A stretch of 64,000 bases of DNA from Elysia chlorotica (Eukaryota > Mollusca > Gastropoda > Plakobranchidae), in the NCBI GenBank assembly GCA_003991915.1, contig RQTK01000896.1:30401-94400 (forward strand), in the 5' to 3' direction. Made by a program: the position numbers and the translations under genes. Below the pieces are notes generated by a model. That model searched no databases. It had not been told where the DNA came from and saw only the letters and a program-made list of their open reading frames with translations. Of the stretch, positions 9,881 through 21,175 are shown in pieces (the first letter of the stretch is position 1; every line of letters starts with the position of its first letter).

Positions 9881-12171
9881 CATGTACACGTATCTTGAAA
9901 CCTAACGACAGGCCCCCGACCGAGTTTGTATGTATTGTTCAGAATAGAAGAGCTGGGACAAGAGTTTCTTATGGAGGAGTTCTGAATAGTTTTTGAGACC
10001 TGATGGAGTTTTCCATCGGTAGTCTTTTTATCATTATTATGTGTGGGACTTGAACTATAATAGTTATTTAGATTAATAACGGCTGAAGTAAGACTGGATT
10101 CACCACACTGTTTGAGGTTAGTGAGATTGCCGTCTGGGGTAAGGCCACTACCAAGATCCTTGTATCCTTCTATGGTATCCATATTCTTGTCTTGGATACC
10201 TTCTAAACAAGGAGGCACAAACTTAAGACGTCTAATTTTCTTGCCTGTTCTGAAATGATCAGTCTTAAGCTGACTGCAGGGAAGTTCCTCCGTGGAATGT
10301 CTGAGGCACGACTCCTTTGGACCATGATCGTATATCTCGGTGCTAAAACTGCCTTCAGAGAGGCCGCACTCACTGTCACTGCACACTGACGCCACGAAGG
10401 ATGCCCTGCGTTTGGCACGTTTGGACTTGACACTGTTTCTGGACTTTTTCAACCCGTTAGATGAGTGTCTGTGGCGTGCCCGGGCATTAGGCTTCCTGTC
10501 TTTCTGCTGTGAATGGTCGGATAAATCCGGATAATCTGTCGGAATTGTGGCACTGTGGGTAGGGACTGGTTCAACCCGATCCCTAGTTTTGAGGAGTGAG
10601 TGAATCTGTCCTAGTGAGGACCAAAATCTTCTCTGAATGTTGGATTGCGAGGAGCATGGACACAAAGGGATTTCGTATTTGTCGTGGGGCAAAGGCAAAA
10701 GTGGGTGGGAAACTGACTTGTAATGGCCTTTTAAACTGTTGTTCCTTTTATATTTCACAGAAAATTCCGAGTCTGAGCCGACAGGGTGGTTTGTTTTGAC
10801 GTCTTGTAAAAGCTGTGGCAAAGAAGGCAAGCTGAGAGAGGCGGAGATAAGATGGCCAACTGTGAGAAAATCTGGCTTAGGGAGGTTTATGTTTGAAGCA
10901 GAGCCAGAGGAGACTGAGTATGATTTACATGAACCATCTTGACGCTGTATTAAACTCTTGGACTCGTCTTCCTCGTCCTCACTGTAGGACGGGGTGTCAC
11001 CGCGAGGGGTCTCGTCCTCCAGGTCTGTGGGCAAGTAGAAGCCAACCCCACGCTCGCACTGACGGCGCTCATGGGCAGAACCAGGCTGCTGTCCGCGTCG
11101 TGTCGCCCTAGACGTGCTAAGCGGGGAGAAAGACCCGCCCAGGGCTGGAGACGCCGTCGCACTGTGACAAACACCTCTCATGCCCGGGCGAGGCGGCGAG
11201 TTGTTGTTGGATAGCAGAACTGACTTGGCCTCTGAGAGTCGGCGATACGTCGACTCGTCCATCTCAGTCATCCATGATGCTTGCGGCACCCGGGCGCAGC
11301 ACAGGCGTGCGCAACTCCTGCGGAATACTTTATTGAAGGCGCAGTATATGAGGAAGTTTACACCAGCGTTCACGGCGAGTAAAGTGTCCGTAATCTCTCG
11401 GATACCCTTCACCAGGTACCCAGCCTCATGGTACCCAAACCCGAAAACCGTGGACAGGATGGCATCTGGGGTGATGCAGACGAGGAAAGTTAAAATGACC
11501 ACAATCATCATCACTGTGACCCTATGGCGAGCCGTTTTTCGCCGCTTGACCCGTGTCTTTCTTAGCGCCCATACAATACACGTGTTTAGGATAATGAGAA
11601 CAATGAGCGGGATGATGGAGCGCATCAGGTTCTGGATCCAGGTGTAGATCATTACGAACGTCTTGTTTTGCCACATCTCGGTGAGCTCCACTTCCAGGCG
11701 CCACTGCTGGGAGTCTCTGCCCACGCACCTGATGGTTCGGTACCTAAACGCGAAGGGCAGGGCCAGGCACGTCATGCCGATGGAGATGGCAGTACAGAGC
11801 GTGACGGCTCTGCGCCTGCTCCACACAGCCCGGGCCTTGGTGGGGTGACACACCAGGATATACCGCTCCATGGCCACGGACACTGTGAGCCAGGCGGACA
11901 CACAGAGCGACATGTTGAACACGAAGTGGCTGTACGGGTAAAGGTAGCCGTAGCTCAGGTTGCCCAGTCTGGGAGACGTGTGCATGAACACTATCACAAG
12001 GAAGTAGAGGACGTCGTTGAGCAGTTTGATGGAGTCCGCCACAGCCAGCGCACTCAGAAAGGCGTTCGTGGAGGTGAGCATGTTCCTCCTGGTCAACACG
12101 TACACGCTGAGAGCGTTACACAGCAGGCCCGGCAAGCAGATGCTGGGGTAGATGAACATGCCGGTCACCAA
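9880..12171 (-). CDS. GPCR exon 2: seven-transmembrane core and long tail
   Basis: This single exon encodes all seven transmembrane helices and the cytoplasmic tail. The open frame runs on to an ATG at 12201, but that start would leave only ten residues before TM1. The polypyrimidine-AG at 12172-12173 (complement) and the matching phase of the upstream exon make 12171 the better edge. A Cys-rich juxtamembrane segment (RRSCARLCC) after TM7 is suitable for palmitoylation. Basic loops after TM3 and TM5 fit G-protein coupling. Tail GC content is higher than in the flanks. Confidence 0.9.
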   Translation of the reverse strand: MVTGMFIYPSICLPGLLCNALSVYVLTRRNMLTSTNAFLSALAVADSIKLLNDVLYFLVIVFMHTSPRLGNLSYGYLYPYSHFVFNMSLCVSAWLTVSVAMERYILVCHPTKARAVWSRRRAVTLCTAISIGMTCLALPFAFRYRTIRCVGRDSQQWRLEVELTEMWQNKTFVMIYTWIQNLMRSIIPLIVLIILNTCIVWALRKTRVKRRKTARHRVTVMMIVVILTFLVCITPDAILSTVFGFGYHEAGYLVKGIREITDTLLAVNAGVNFLIYCAFNKVFRRSCARLCCARVPQASWMTEMDESTYRRLSEAKSVLLSNNNSPPRPGMRGVCHSATASPALGGSFSPLSTSRATRRGQQPGSAHERRQCERGVGFYLPTDLEDETPRGDTPSYSEDEEDESKSLIQRQDGSCKSYSVSSGSASNINLPKPDFLTVGHLISASLSLPSLPQLLQDVKTNHPVGSDSEFSVKYKRNNSLKGHYKSVSHPLLPLPHDKYEIPLCPCSSQSNIQRRFWSSLGQIHSLLKTRDRVEPVPTHSATIPTDYPDLSDHSQQKDRKPNARARHRHSSNGLKKSRNSVKSKRAKRRASFVASVCSDSECGLSEGSFSTEIYDHGPKESCLRHSTEELPCSQLKTDHFRTGKKIRRLKFVPPCLEGIQDKNMDTIEGYKDLGSGLTPDGNLTNLKQCGESSLTSAVINLNNYYSSSPTHNNDKKTTDGKLHQVSKTIQNSSIRNSCPSSSILNNTYKLGRGPVVRFQDTCT

Positions 12172-14727
12172 CTGAAACATAGTTGAAAAGAACATTGTCA
12201 TAATTTTAAACGTATATGTAGACCAGTGGTGGTGGATAGTAAGAAAAGAACATGCAAGTCACCGACTGAAGCTCAGCAGAACAAAATCTTCATCAGTCAT
12301 CTTATATCAGTGGTTTGAACGAGGGGAATATACCGTAGTGCAGAGGCGAACTATCGACATTGGATAGAAGGTGAGTAACATGCCGGTCACCAACTGAAAT
12401 ACAGCACACAAAATTCGTACCTATTTAAAAAGCGTATAGTAGACCAATGGCAGTGGATTGAATGCATGTAACTTTCCGGTAACCAACAGAAAAAAATTAT
12501 TATTATTTTAAAACTATATAATAGACCTATGCTAGTGGAAAGAGAGCAAGAAATATACCGGTCTCCGTGTGAAATACAGGGCAAAGCATTTCAATATGTT
12601 AAATATTTTTCTAAAACAGTCACTTAATGAAATACAGCAGAATAAAAATTTGTCATCATTTAAATCTATAGAGTAGATTTATGGTAGTGGTTGGGAAGCA
12701 AGGAGTGATAACGCTGGAAAATATATCTATGTAGTCGATGACCTGAGCAATAACTGTGTAATCAGGAACAAAAGTAAATTCACACCAAATCATTTTTTCC
12801 CTTAAAGTAACACTAAGTAGGAAAACTTTAATTTATTATTATCAGTACTGAAAATGTTGAAACAGCATTTTCGATCAATATAACTTATTTGAAAGAATTC
12901 TTGATACAAAAGTTTGATTCCAATGATTAAAAGACAACTAAACTGCTGTAACAACATCTCTACAGCGTATTTGTTTATGTGCAAAAAATTACAATAACCT
13001 TTTAAAATCTTATCACCCCCCTCCCACTCACACAAACACAGACACAAACAGTTACAAAACAACCACCAAAAAAATTCTAAATGTTTCTGAGGTAAGAGAG
13101 ACGAACTACAACATTAATTTAAAAAGAAAAAAAAGTTGCTATCACAGAACTTGTTTTTCAGCAAGTACTACCTTGTCCTAAGGGGACTTTAGGCAGACAG
13201 GAGGACAAACTAGACTTATTCGAAGACAAAATTGTAAAAATATAATAACATGTCTGGGTGAACGGCTGAGACAAAATCTCTTGTACCTCCTACCTCTCTT
13301 CCTCTGGCTCTTTGTGGTAGCAAATGGTTAGACCTTTGTACAAACTCGAGCGTGATAAAGCTCATAGATAGCGATAGATTTTCAGTAGTTATCACTCTAT
13401 GCATTATTATAATACGGCAAACCAGTTCTTCAAATTCGTTTGCCTTATAAAGTTGATTCAAAAAAACGATGAAAAGCCATCGTTTATTGATTCAAAAGCT
13501 ACTAAAATTTGTTTAATGTTAACCAATATTGTTTTCTAGAAAAAGTTTACTTGAATTTTTGTTTGTTTTGTTTTTGTTTTTGTTTTCTTAATTTTGGGTG
13601 TTTATAACTAGCTAGGCTATAATATTGTCTTACGAGTGACCATTTTAAGTGCTTGCTGCTCTCCAGAGACAGCCGAGATACAGAGACTTTTGTCTCAGCC
13701 AGTCACATTGTGTCAACACTGAACCAAATGGAGAGGAACAAGGCGACCCGATAAGGGATTGATCTTGAGACTTTTTCTTATAGAAACCGCACTCTCTTCT
13801 TATGCAACATTTCGCATCCCACTCCCCATCCACGAACTTGAATTAAATTAAATAAAATTTAAAACAGAGCTTTGGAACCAATAATCAAACTTCTATCCAC
13901 TGGGCTTTAAAGTGTCATAGAGGGTGGGGGACGCCAGCTGGCTCCGTGATAGAGGGTTGGTTTCCAGATCGGGAGGTCCGAAGTAGGAATCCTCGATCGT
14001 CAGATTGATTTTGTCCGATTTCCTCCCCTGGGTCAGTGTCAACATAATGTGACCGGCTGGTAGAGGATTCATGGTATCCCCGCACTGTCTTGTGTGTCTC
14101 CCAGGACATAAACTTGTCAGACATCACTCTTGGGGCCCGTTCATAATATAGCCTGTATAGTGCTGACGTTGGGCGTTAAACCAAAGAGTCACAGAAATCA
14201 CCAAAATGTAAAAAAAAAACTTCCTATCACTCATTCTTGCTATCTGGGAATGAAAAAAAAGAAACAAAACAAAAAGAAGTTCCGCTCTGAGGGCACTCAT
14301 TGTTTAAGAGAAAGAATGTCGCGGACAAATCCAGAAGTTCTGGGAGACAGTGCGTCCCCTAGACGTTTTTATGTCTTACGCTTCGTCACCTCAGTTTTAT
14401 AATGTAAGATCTCATTTAAAAAATGCTAAAGAAAGCGTTCAACCCAACTAGGTTCTGCAGAGCATCGCCGCCTATGATACACCTTAGCAACTTGGGAAGC
14501 ATTAAGCAAGAACAGAAAGATTAAACCCAGAGAGAGGCTTTTAACTAGGAGAAAGACGTTTAACTAAGAGGGGAATAAAATACATATTACACAGACAGGC
14601 AGACGAATATAAACAGACAGACCCACAGGCAGAGACAGAGACAAAGACAGGGACAGACCGGGAAAGAAAGGTAGATATATAAAAAGAAAGAAAGAGAGAG
14701 AGAGAGACAGAGAGACAGAGAGACAGT

Positions 14728-14759
<32 letters not shown>

Positions 14760-15277
14760 GGGAGAAAAATAGAGAGAGAGAGAGAGAGAGAGGGGGGGGA
14801 GATGTTCATCTACGCTTACCTAGCTGAGGGAAATGTGTTTGACTAGCAGCAGAGATTAAAGTAGAAGAGAGCCCCACTTTCTCCATCTGCACATCAGAAC
14901 AAAAAAGGTTCTTTTCCAAGTAAGCAATCACTTAAAAAGTTAATAAACATGATCTTAAAACTCATCAGTTATCAAGTAGCTTTATGTAACACTTAGCACT
15001 TATCGATCGCTCAAGAGATTTCTTCTCTCTTTCTCCCCCCCCCCCCCCCCCCTTACACACACGCGCACACTTTCACCGTTGGACTCACCTAAATCTATTG
15101 AAACGCTTAACATGTTCAATTTATTTTTACATTCAAACCCTAAATAAGCATGGGGAGCCATATGATGACATGTAGTTTTTGTATGTATTTCTTTTGATAA
15201 CTTAATTACTTTTTCTACATCATGAGTAATAATGATGTGTCATATTAAACATTGTAAACCAAGATCATCATCATCAT

Positions 15278-15317
<40 letters not shown>

Positions 15318-16026
15318 GTCACGTATATATCGTAACAACGTTATACCTGCACGCCCAAATTAGGCAATGATTGTGATTCCTTATATCACGAGAAACTAAC
15401 TCACTCACGGAATGAGAGAGTGAGCGAACTTCAGTCGGACATTTTTGAAAAGCCTATCTACTTGAATAAACCTTAGTTGACTTCTGGCTTCGTAAGAAGC
15501 AAGTCCTGTTTCTAGTTTGACTTTTGACTTCGTAAGAAGCAAGTCCCGTTTCTAGAATTATTTTGATCTCGAAAGAGACAGTCCTAATCAAGAGAAGTTT
15601 TTTTNNNNNNNNNNNNNNNNNNNNNNNNNNNNNNNNNNNNNNNNNNNNNNNNNNNNNNNNNNNNNNNNNNNNNNNNNNNNNNNNNNNNNNNNNNNNNNNN
15701 NNNNNNNNNNNNNNNNNNNNNNNNNNNNNNNNNNNNNNNNNNNNNNNNNNNNNNNNNNNNNNNNNNNNNNNNNNNNNNNNNNNNNNNNNNNNNNNNNNNN
15801 NNNNNNNNNNNNNNNNNNNNNNNNNNNNNNNNNNNNNNNNNNNNNNNNNNNNNNNNNNNNNNNNNNNNNNNNNNNNNNNNNNNNNNNNNNNNNNNNNNNN
15901 NNNNNNNNNNNNNNNNNNNNNNNNNNNNNNNNNNNNNNNNNNNNNNNNNNNNNNNNNNNNNNNNNNNNNNNNNNNNNNNNNNNNNNNNNNNNNNNNNNNN
16001 NNNNNNNNNNNNNNNNNNNNNNNNNN

Positions 16027-16113
<87 letters not shown>

Positions 16114-19100
16114 CATTATTATTACTATCATCACCAACGCTACCGAGTTAAGATAGATGTATAATCAAAACATTAATTCATCACTAACCGAAATGAGAAA
16201 CATATTTCATAAGTACTACACGTAAATTAATCCCTAACCCGCCCTCCCCTCCCAGAGTGAAATGATTTGTTTAACCCTTTGTTCACAGTGACAGTGTAGA
16301 AAGACATAAATATTAGGGAGAAGCATACAACTTAGTTAATCTTAAATTGGACCACAAATCTGTGTCGATATGTTAAATATAAAACAACTCGGCTGAATTC
16401 AGTATCAGGGTATCCGGACTGAGCCTTTCATTTAATACTGACTCCAACCCAACTAAAGACGAACATTTTGAGGAGGCATGATCGAGGACAAAAAAGATTA
16501 TAAACGCACGCTTTAACAAACGATTCCCCCAAAAGATTGGTTTATATGACTGAAACATGGTTTTTAATTTTCTTTCTTTACTCAGATATATCATTTTGAA
16601 AAGTCATTATGAGAAAATCGATTAGGCAAAATTAGTACGTACATTCTTAGCAGATCTAGGTAAGGTTATGTAAGTTGCAACCACTGAAAAAATACTCTTC
16701 TATTCATTTGTTGACAAGATTCTTAACTCAAATAAAAAGTCGGATCCAACATTTTTTTACGGCTCAGTCCTATTATTTTTTCTGGGCATGCCAAACCATT
16801 GTACGTGTCGCATTACAGCCGTTATTGTTGGGGTCTGCATATTTTTAGATAACTGTTCTAATAAGACTTACAGTGTCTACAACCTTGAGAGTAATTTTTA
16901 TGAGACATTGACCTTGTAGTATAAAGGCTTTGTATAAATCACTTTTGTGAAAAGTTTCAAAAAAAAAAAGTAGATAAGTTAATGTCTTCCAAGACCTCAT
17001 TGTATTGCTGTTTATCTCTGTCGACGTAAATTGAATACCGAGCTACAAACATGGTGTCAGAAACAAGTCCACAAGCAAGTAGCTTCGTCATAAGAAATCA
17101 AAAATTGTCTAGATCCCAGACAAAATTAGATTTAAGACTGAGTACGTTGGTCAGCAGAGTCAAAAGTAGAAGACTTGAAATATAGATCTGGACTGATTAG
17201 AGATTATAGATCTAGATTTACCTATTTGTGCTTAATCTTCAAACAATTCAATATACCATATTGACTTACAGATCTAGAGTGACAGAGGAAAGATAACATA
17301 GAAGTAGTTCTAAATAACAATGATGCGTTTAGAACCAGCACCGAAATGCAGTTTCGTGGCCGGCCAATGGCGAGAATGGTCAGCTGAATTTCACGTTTTA
17401 GAAATGCATCCAAGTTGAACAAAGAAGATATTTCAACACGAGACACCCTTATCTATTGCATGGGGAGACATCTGAAAAAAATATTTAAAACTTTCAGTTT
17501 CGACACAGAACAAGAACAAACTTATGAAACAATCATAAAGAAATCTGACAAGTACTTCACTGTGAGAAGAAGTATAATCCATAAAACAACAAAGTTTTAC
17601 GAACTGAAGCAAAAGATCACATAGACTGTAGAAAAATTCTATAGAGATTTACGAGACTTATCGAAACATTGTGATAACAAAGACAACTAGGAAGAACAAA
17701 TCAGGGACAGAACAGTTGTGGGTCTAAAAAGCAAGAAAGTGAGAAAAAAAACTCCAACGCACGAGGGATCTAACATTGGAGAAAACTCTTGAAATTGCCA
17801 GACAACATGAGCAATTGGAGGTACAAGTGAAAGAAGAACAAGAAGGTCTACCATTTGCCAGCGCTTCAAAAGTTAGAAGAAAAGGTTTTAAAAACTTCAA
17901 CAACAAATCAGGTCAGACATTTTCAAAATATCACGGCAATAAGGGTAAACTAGTTTCATCATCAAAATCGAAACAGAGCACCAAATTGCACTGGATGTGG
18001 CAAAATTCAAGCACCAGATCAAGGATGTCCAGATCAGGGACGTGATTGCAACAAGTGTGGGAAACGCAACCATTTTGTGAAATGCTGCAAATCCACAATG
18101 CATCAAGGAAAGAGAAGAAACGTTAGTGAAATCGATTTATTATATAAGGGTATATGATGCTAGACTCAGTGGAACAGGGACCCAGTATAAGTTTCCATCC
18201 TTGGATGACCACTCTCAAGATTAAGGAGCAGTGTGACATTGACTTTAAGATTGACACAGGTGCAGAGATAAGCGTTGTCTCTCAGAAGACGTTTAGTCAA
18301 CTGAAAAATATCTCGTTAAATAAACCAACCTGATCATCACCTCTTCAGGAAGAAATATCAGACATAATATGAGCAGTTGTCGCCAAAACATTATACAAGT
18401 CCAGGACGTATCACTTCAGAGTGGTTGTAGTCCAACAGAACCTCAAAAACTCTGTTAGCAGAACTGTAGCAGTGTAGCTTAGTTCAAAAACTGTTCTGAT
18501 GACGTTGAAATCAAACACAACGTTTTTTTTTTGGTTCAACTGGTCTTGAAACACTTTGCAATGAAAATTACTATCTGGGCTATAAAATGTGGAGAGTCCA
18601 TTTCCCCTACAGAACAGTGTGAAACAAGAGCTTGCCCAAAGGGAACAAGTAGGCATCATTGAAAAATAAAACAATGTTCCAACATGCTGGGTTTCAGTTG
18701 AGAAGAAAAGTGGACACTTCAGAGTATGTATGGATTTAAAACACCTCAAAGATGACAAGACCAACAAATGGTCGACACCAGGAACGATTGTGGCTGCAGA
18801 CCCCTACAGGCGTGATTCAACGAAGCAAAAAACATTAAATGACAACAAACGACATCAATGTCAACCCAGAGGAACCTACTTCTACCAAGTCTACTGAACA
18901 GACAAAAAATCAAATGATGTACCAGAACCAGTGACTGCCCAAGAGAAGCGAAGAAGCAACAATGCATCAATTACTCCAAAATCTTCATCCCCTTCGCCAA
19001 CTCCTTTGAGATCAAATACTAGATCAACCAAGGTTACATGGCCCGTAAACCAACTAGATACCGGGAGGAAGAGTAACAGCGAGAAATAGTCCTTTATAAA

Positions 19101-20287
19101 AATAGACTTTTTGGATTATAAAATTAAAAACCTTATGTTAGTTATGATTTTCTTTACAGATTGCTGTGTCCAAGAGATGACATTGACATTCCATTGTACT
19201 GATGAAAAAGAAATGGTATTTTCTTTGAGGTTATTTACAATATTATTTACCATTGAACATTGTAAGAACATTAATGAATTTCAGTTGATAAGATATTACT
19301 GAAAGTTAAATGAACATTGCTAGTTATTAATTGCTATTTATTAATTTCAAATTAATTGTTTATGATTACAATAAGTTTAAAAATGAACAATTTTAATCAT
19401 CTTTTAAAACTTACAAGTCGGCGTTAAAAGATTTATCGAGTAATATTTTGAGTTACGTAATAACGTTTCCTTACGGGTTTTAATTTTTAAAACATAAGCC
19501 AATCCCTATATTTAACAGACACACACACAAACAAAACAAAATGTTCGGGCCTTCATGTTTTTAGATAATTTGTATATTAAGACTTACATTATTAAAGTCG
19601 TCTGTCAACCTTTTAATAGACCTTGACTTTGCATTACAAAGGCTTTGTATAACTCACTTTGTGAAGAGCCCTAACAATAAAAATAGATTAGGTAATGGCT
19701 TCGAAGACCACATTGTGTTGTTGTGTATCTCTGTCACCGTATATTGAATAGCAAGTTATAAACAATTACTGCACAAACTCTAAACTATAATTCTTCTTGT
19801 ATCACAGTAAAGCTTAGAAGCACACATACCTCGGTGTTCAGTGGTAGAGCTTTAGTCTTCCCGGCCCATGGGGAAGTCGCCGGTTCGAAACTCACGATCG
19901 GGCAAAAATGTTTTGTGCCAATTCAACCCCGACTACAAGACTGCCTTTATAGAAATGACGTTGGACGTTAAGCAACGAAATCAACTCCAACCCACCTTGT
20001 TGGGTCCGTGTTAGTATAATATGGCCAGATGAAACAGGGGTCCAGATCTCCCCTACCTGACCTGTGTGGCAGCACGTCAAATATTTCGGACCTTTGGCGA
20101 CAATATTATATTTAGCAAATAGACAGTGAAATACACTAAGCGGCACGCATACCTGGGCTTTAAGATAGAACTGCTTGTAGGTTTCGTCCTCGTTCTCATC
20201 CCTGAGCTCGGGGCACCAGGGGAAGTCACTGCTGTTGTTGGGTGTAGTCGGCATGGTGCCCAACGGGGTCAAGGTCGTTTCATTCAT
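9880..20287 (-). CDS. Class A neuropeptide-type GPCR, two coding exons
   Basis: The coding sequence joins 20287-20153 (45 residues) to 12171-9880 (763 residues plus stop), giving 808 residues. Exon 1 ends CAG|gtatgc and exon 2 follows ...tatgtttcag|TTGGTG, both in phase 0. The N-terminus is extracellular, with sequons at N2, N17 and N18 and one Cys at 25. Seven hydrophobic segments follow. Landmarks in the joined protein are ERY at 147-149 (end of TM3), a CITP motif in TM6, and NFLIY at 317-321 in place of NPxxY. A C-terminal tail of about 470 residues is rich in Ser, Arg and Asn. The TM1 and TM7 signatures resemble invertebrate FMRFamide-receptor and GPR139/142-like receptors, but the ligand cannot be read from sequence. 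The usual Cys at the outer end of TM3 is absent. The 8-kb intron holds a LTR fossil, SINEs, microsatellites and an assembly gap. Confidence 0.85.
12155..12705. repeat. Degenerate ~90-bp tandem repeats that include the GPCR acceptor
   Basis: About six diverged copies begin near 12155, 12248, 12377, 12470, 12552 and 12627. The best conserved core on the plus strand is CCGGTCACCAACTGAAA, followed by an AT-rich part and a motif near TAGACCAATGGTAGTGG. The first copy is the edge of GPCR exon 2 with its 3' splice site, so the other copies carry relatives of that acceptor inside the intron. Confidence 0.75.
12706..13917. other. GPCR intron, nothing recognised
   Basis: AT-rich intronic sequence between the acceptor-type repeats and a SINE. 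It has T-rich runs near 13555-13590, no domain-bearing frame and no clear repeat. Confidence 0.5.
13918..14178 (+). mobile_element. tRNA-derived SINE
   Basis: The head resembles a tRNA (an A-box-like TGGCTCCGTGATAGAGG). A middle domain follows near GTCAACATAATGTGACC, and the tail ends near GACGTTGGGCGTTAAACC. Related middle or tail domains occur at about 20000-20100, 36377-36535, 39505-39745, 42834-42888 and 59850-60067, so this is a local multicopy family. Confidence 0.7.
14590..14802. repeat. (GA)n / (CAGA)n simple repeat
   Basis: Purine-rich tracts of GA, AGAC and CAGA with interruptions, ending in a short G run. They lie inside the GPCR intron. Confidence 0.9.
14803..15604. other. GPCR intron with small repeats
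   Basis: Contains a C run at about 15037-15052, an (ATC)n tract at about 15268-15318, and two 40-base tandem copies at 15479-15558 around GACTTCGTAAGAAGCAAGTC. No gene is seen. Confidence 0.7.
15605..16026. other. Assembly gap (422 N)
   Basis: A run of 422 undetermined bases next to a T run and an (ATT)n tract, most likely a microsatellite that could not be closed. It lies within the GPCR intron and affects no assigned exon. Confidence 0.99.
16027..16130. repeat. (ATT)n microsatellite
   Basis: Just over 100 bases of TTA/ATT repeats directly after the gap. The 227-residue frame that spans gap and tract is an artefact. Confidence 0.97.
16131..16825. other. GPCR intron, nothing recognised
   Basis: AT-rich unique-looking intron sequence between the microsatellite and the left LTR of the next fossil. 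No frame with recognisable protein was found. Confidence 0.5.
16826..19764 (+). mobile_element. Ty3/gypsy fossil with short LTRs
   Basis: Direct LTRs of about 226 bases (16826-17051, TGTTGGGG...AACA) and 223 bases (19542-19764, TGTTCGGG...AACA) flank about 2.5 kb. TGGTGTCAGAA follows the left LTR, matching the 3' end of a leucine tRNA, the primer-binding site usual in many animal gypsy elements. Remnants appear in order: gag-like sequence near 17400-17620, a CCHC knuckle near 18020-18090 (CNKCGKRNHFVKCC), an aspartic protease IDTGAE near 18250, a scrap of reverse transcriptase near 18700, and a basic pol tail near 18930-19080. The interior is much shorter than a whole element and is broken in many places. 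LTR divergence looks high (perhaps a fifth to a quarter), so it is old. It lies in the GPCR intron. Confidence 0.8.
19829..20100 (+). mobile_element. tRNA-derived SINE, plus a second SINE part
   Basis: 19829-19975 has a good A box (GTTCAGTGGTAGAGC) and B box (GGTTCGAAACT) spaced as in a tRNA, then a tail near GACGTTGGACGTTAAGC. At 20000-20100 follows the middle domain of the family seen at 13918 (GTTAGTATAATATGGCC and a CAGATCTCCCC stretch). The end lies about 50 bases from the donor of GPCR exon 1. Confidence 0.7.
20153..20287 (-). CDS. GPCR exon 1: extracellular N-terminus
   Basis: The exon starts at ATG 20287-20285 and encodes 45 residues, ending ETYKQFYLKAQ before a CAG|gtatgc donor. It has three N-glycosylation sequons, no signal peptide, and an acidic stretch just before TM1. 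Joined to LVTGMFIYPS of exon 2 it gives a continuous class A N-terminus in phase 0. The assignment is inferred from phase, spacing and composition; no other gene on this strand lies between. Confidence 0.75.
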
Positions 20288-20422
20288 GATGTGATCTGTG
20301 CCAGAGTTAATAATTATAGTGTGATTGGTAGGCTGGCATAGGTTATGGTAATTATACTGTTATTGATGATAATGTCATTGATAATGATTGTGATGATGAG
20401 GATGATGATGATAATGATGATT

Positions 20423-20459
<37 letters not shown>

Positions 20460-21175
20460 CTTCTCGCTCTCGGTTCCATCCAGTTTTTCAGTCGGACTGA
20501 TGGTTATAAATAACACCTGCGCATGACATGGTTAACAAACTCTGCTTCTTGTGTTCTGAATCTACTGAGGAGATATTTAAATAATGTGCCTGCTTTTATC
20601 AAAACACCTCCGTTCGTCTTTTTGTCATCCATGGGAAAGTTCTGTTCGCCTGAAGCCGAAACCACTGTTACGTTCCAAGAAGACAAAAGTGTTATATTTG
20701 GCTATCTGTGTTCTATTTTTTAGGTATTTATAACTTAATGATACCCTTTAATTTAAAAATACCACAGAGAAACGATTGAGAGTTTAATAAATCGTAATAC
20801 CCTAACACACGTTAATAATGATAATAAAGTTAATTCACATCTCTTTTTATTTCGTGGATTAATTTGTATTTATAAGATTTGATTCGTACTGAGCTTTACC
20901 GCTCCATTTTGATTTTTTTTTTTGCATGAAAAGAATCGCGGAGTGAGGATTATGGTAATCCTCTTGACATGGCGGATATTATACCAGCTGAAAATCACCT
21001 AACGGATTAAGGGTCAATTTTTGTCTTCTAAAATACCAGAAATCTAACCTGTAGGAAAGATTCAATATCAAAGAATGTTTTTTTTTAATAGAAATATATT
21101 TTGTTGTCACATGGTCATTTTTCTAGATCACTCAATATTTCCCCTTTTTCTTTCTTCCTCTAATTGTGGCAAGGC

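Noticed and set aside
11180-12186. Plus-strand frames of 155 and 172 residues
   Set aside because: Antisense shadows of the GC-rich GPCR exon; no domain, and composition mirrors the opposite strand.
12172-12201. ATG at 12201 as the GPCR start
   Set aside because: It gives only ten residues before TM1, and those codons include the polypyrimidine-AG of an intron whose phase matches the exon at 20153-20287.
15454-16156. Long frames on both strands around the gap
   Set aside because: They run through 422 N and an (ATT)n tract; no real protein sequence.
19829-19905. Stand-alone tRNA gene
   Set aside because: A and B boxes are good, but the sequence does not close a proper acceptor stem and runs on into a SINE body and tail.
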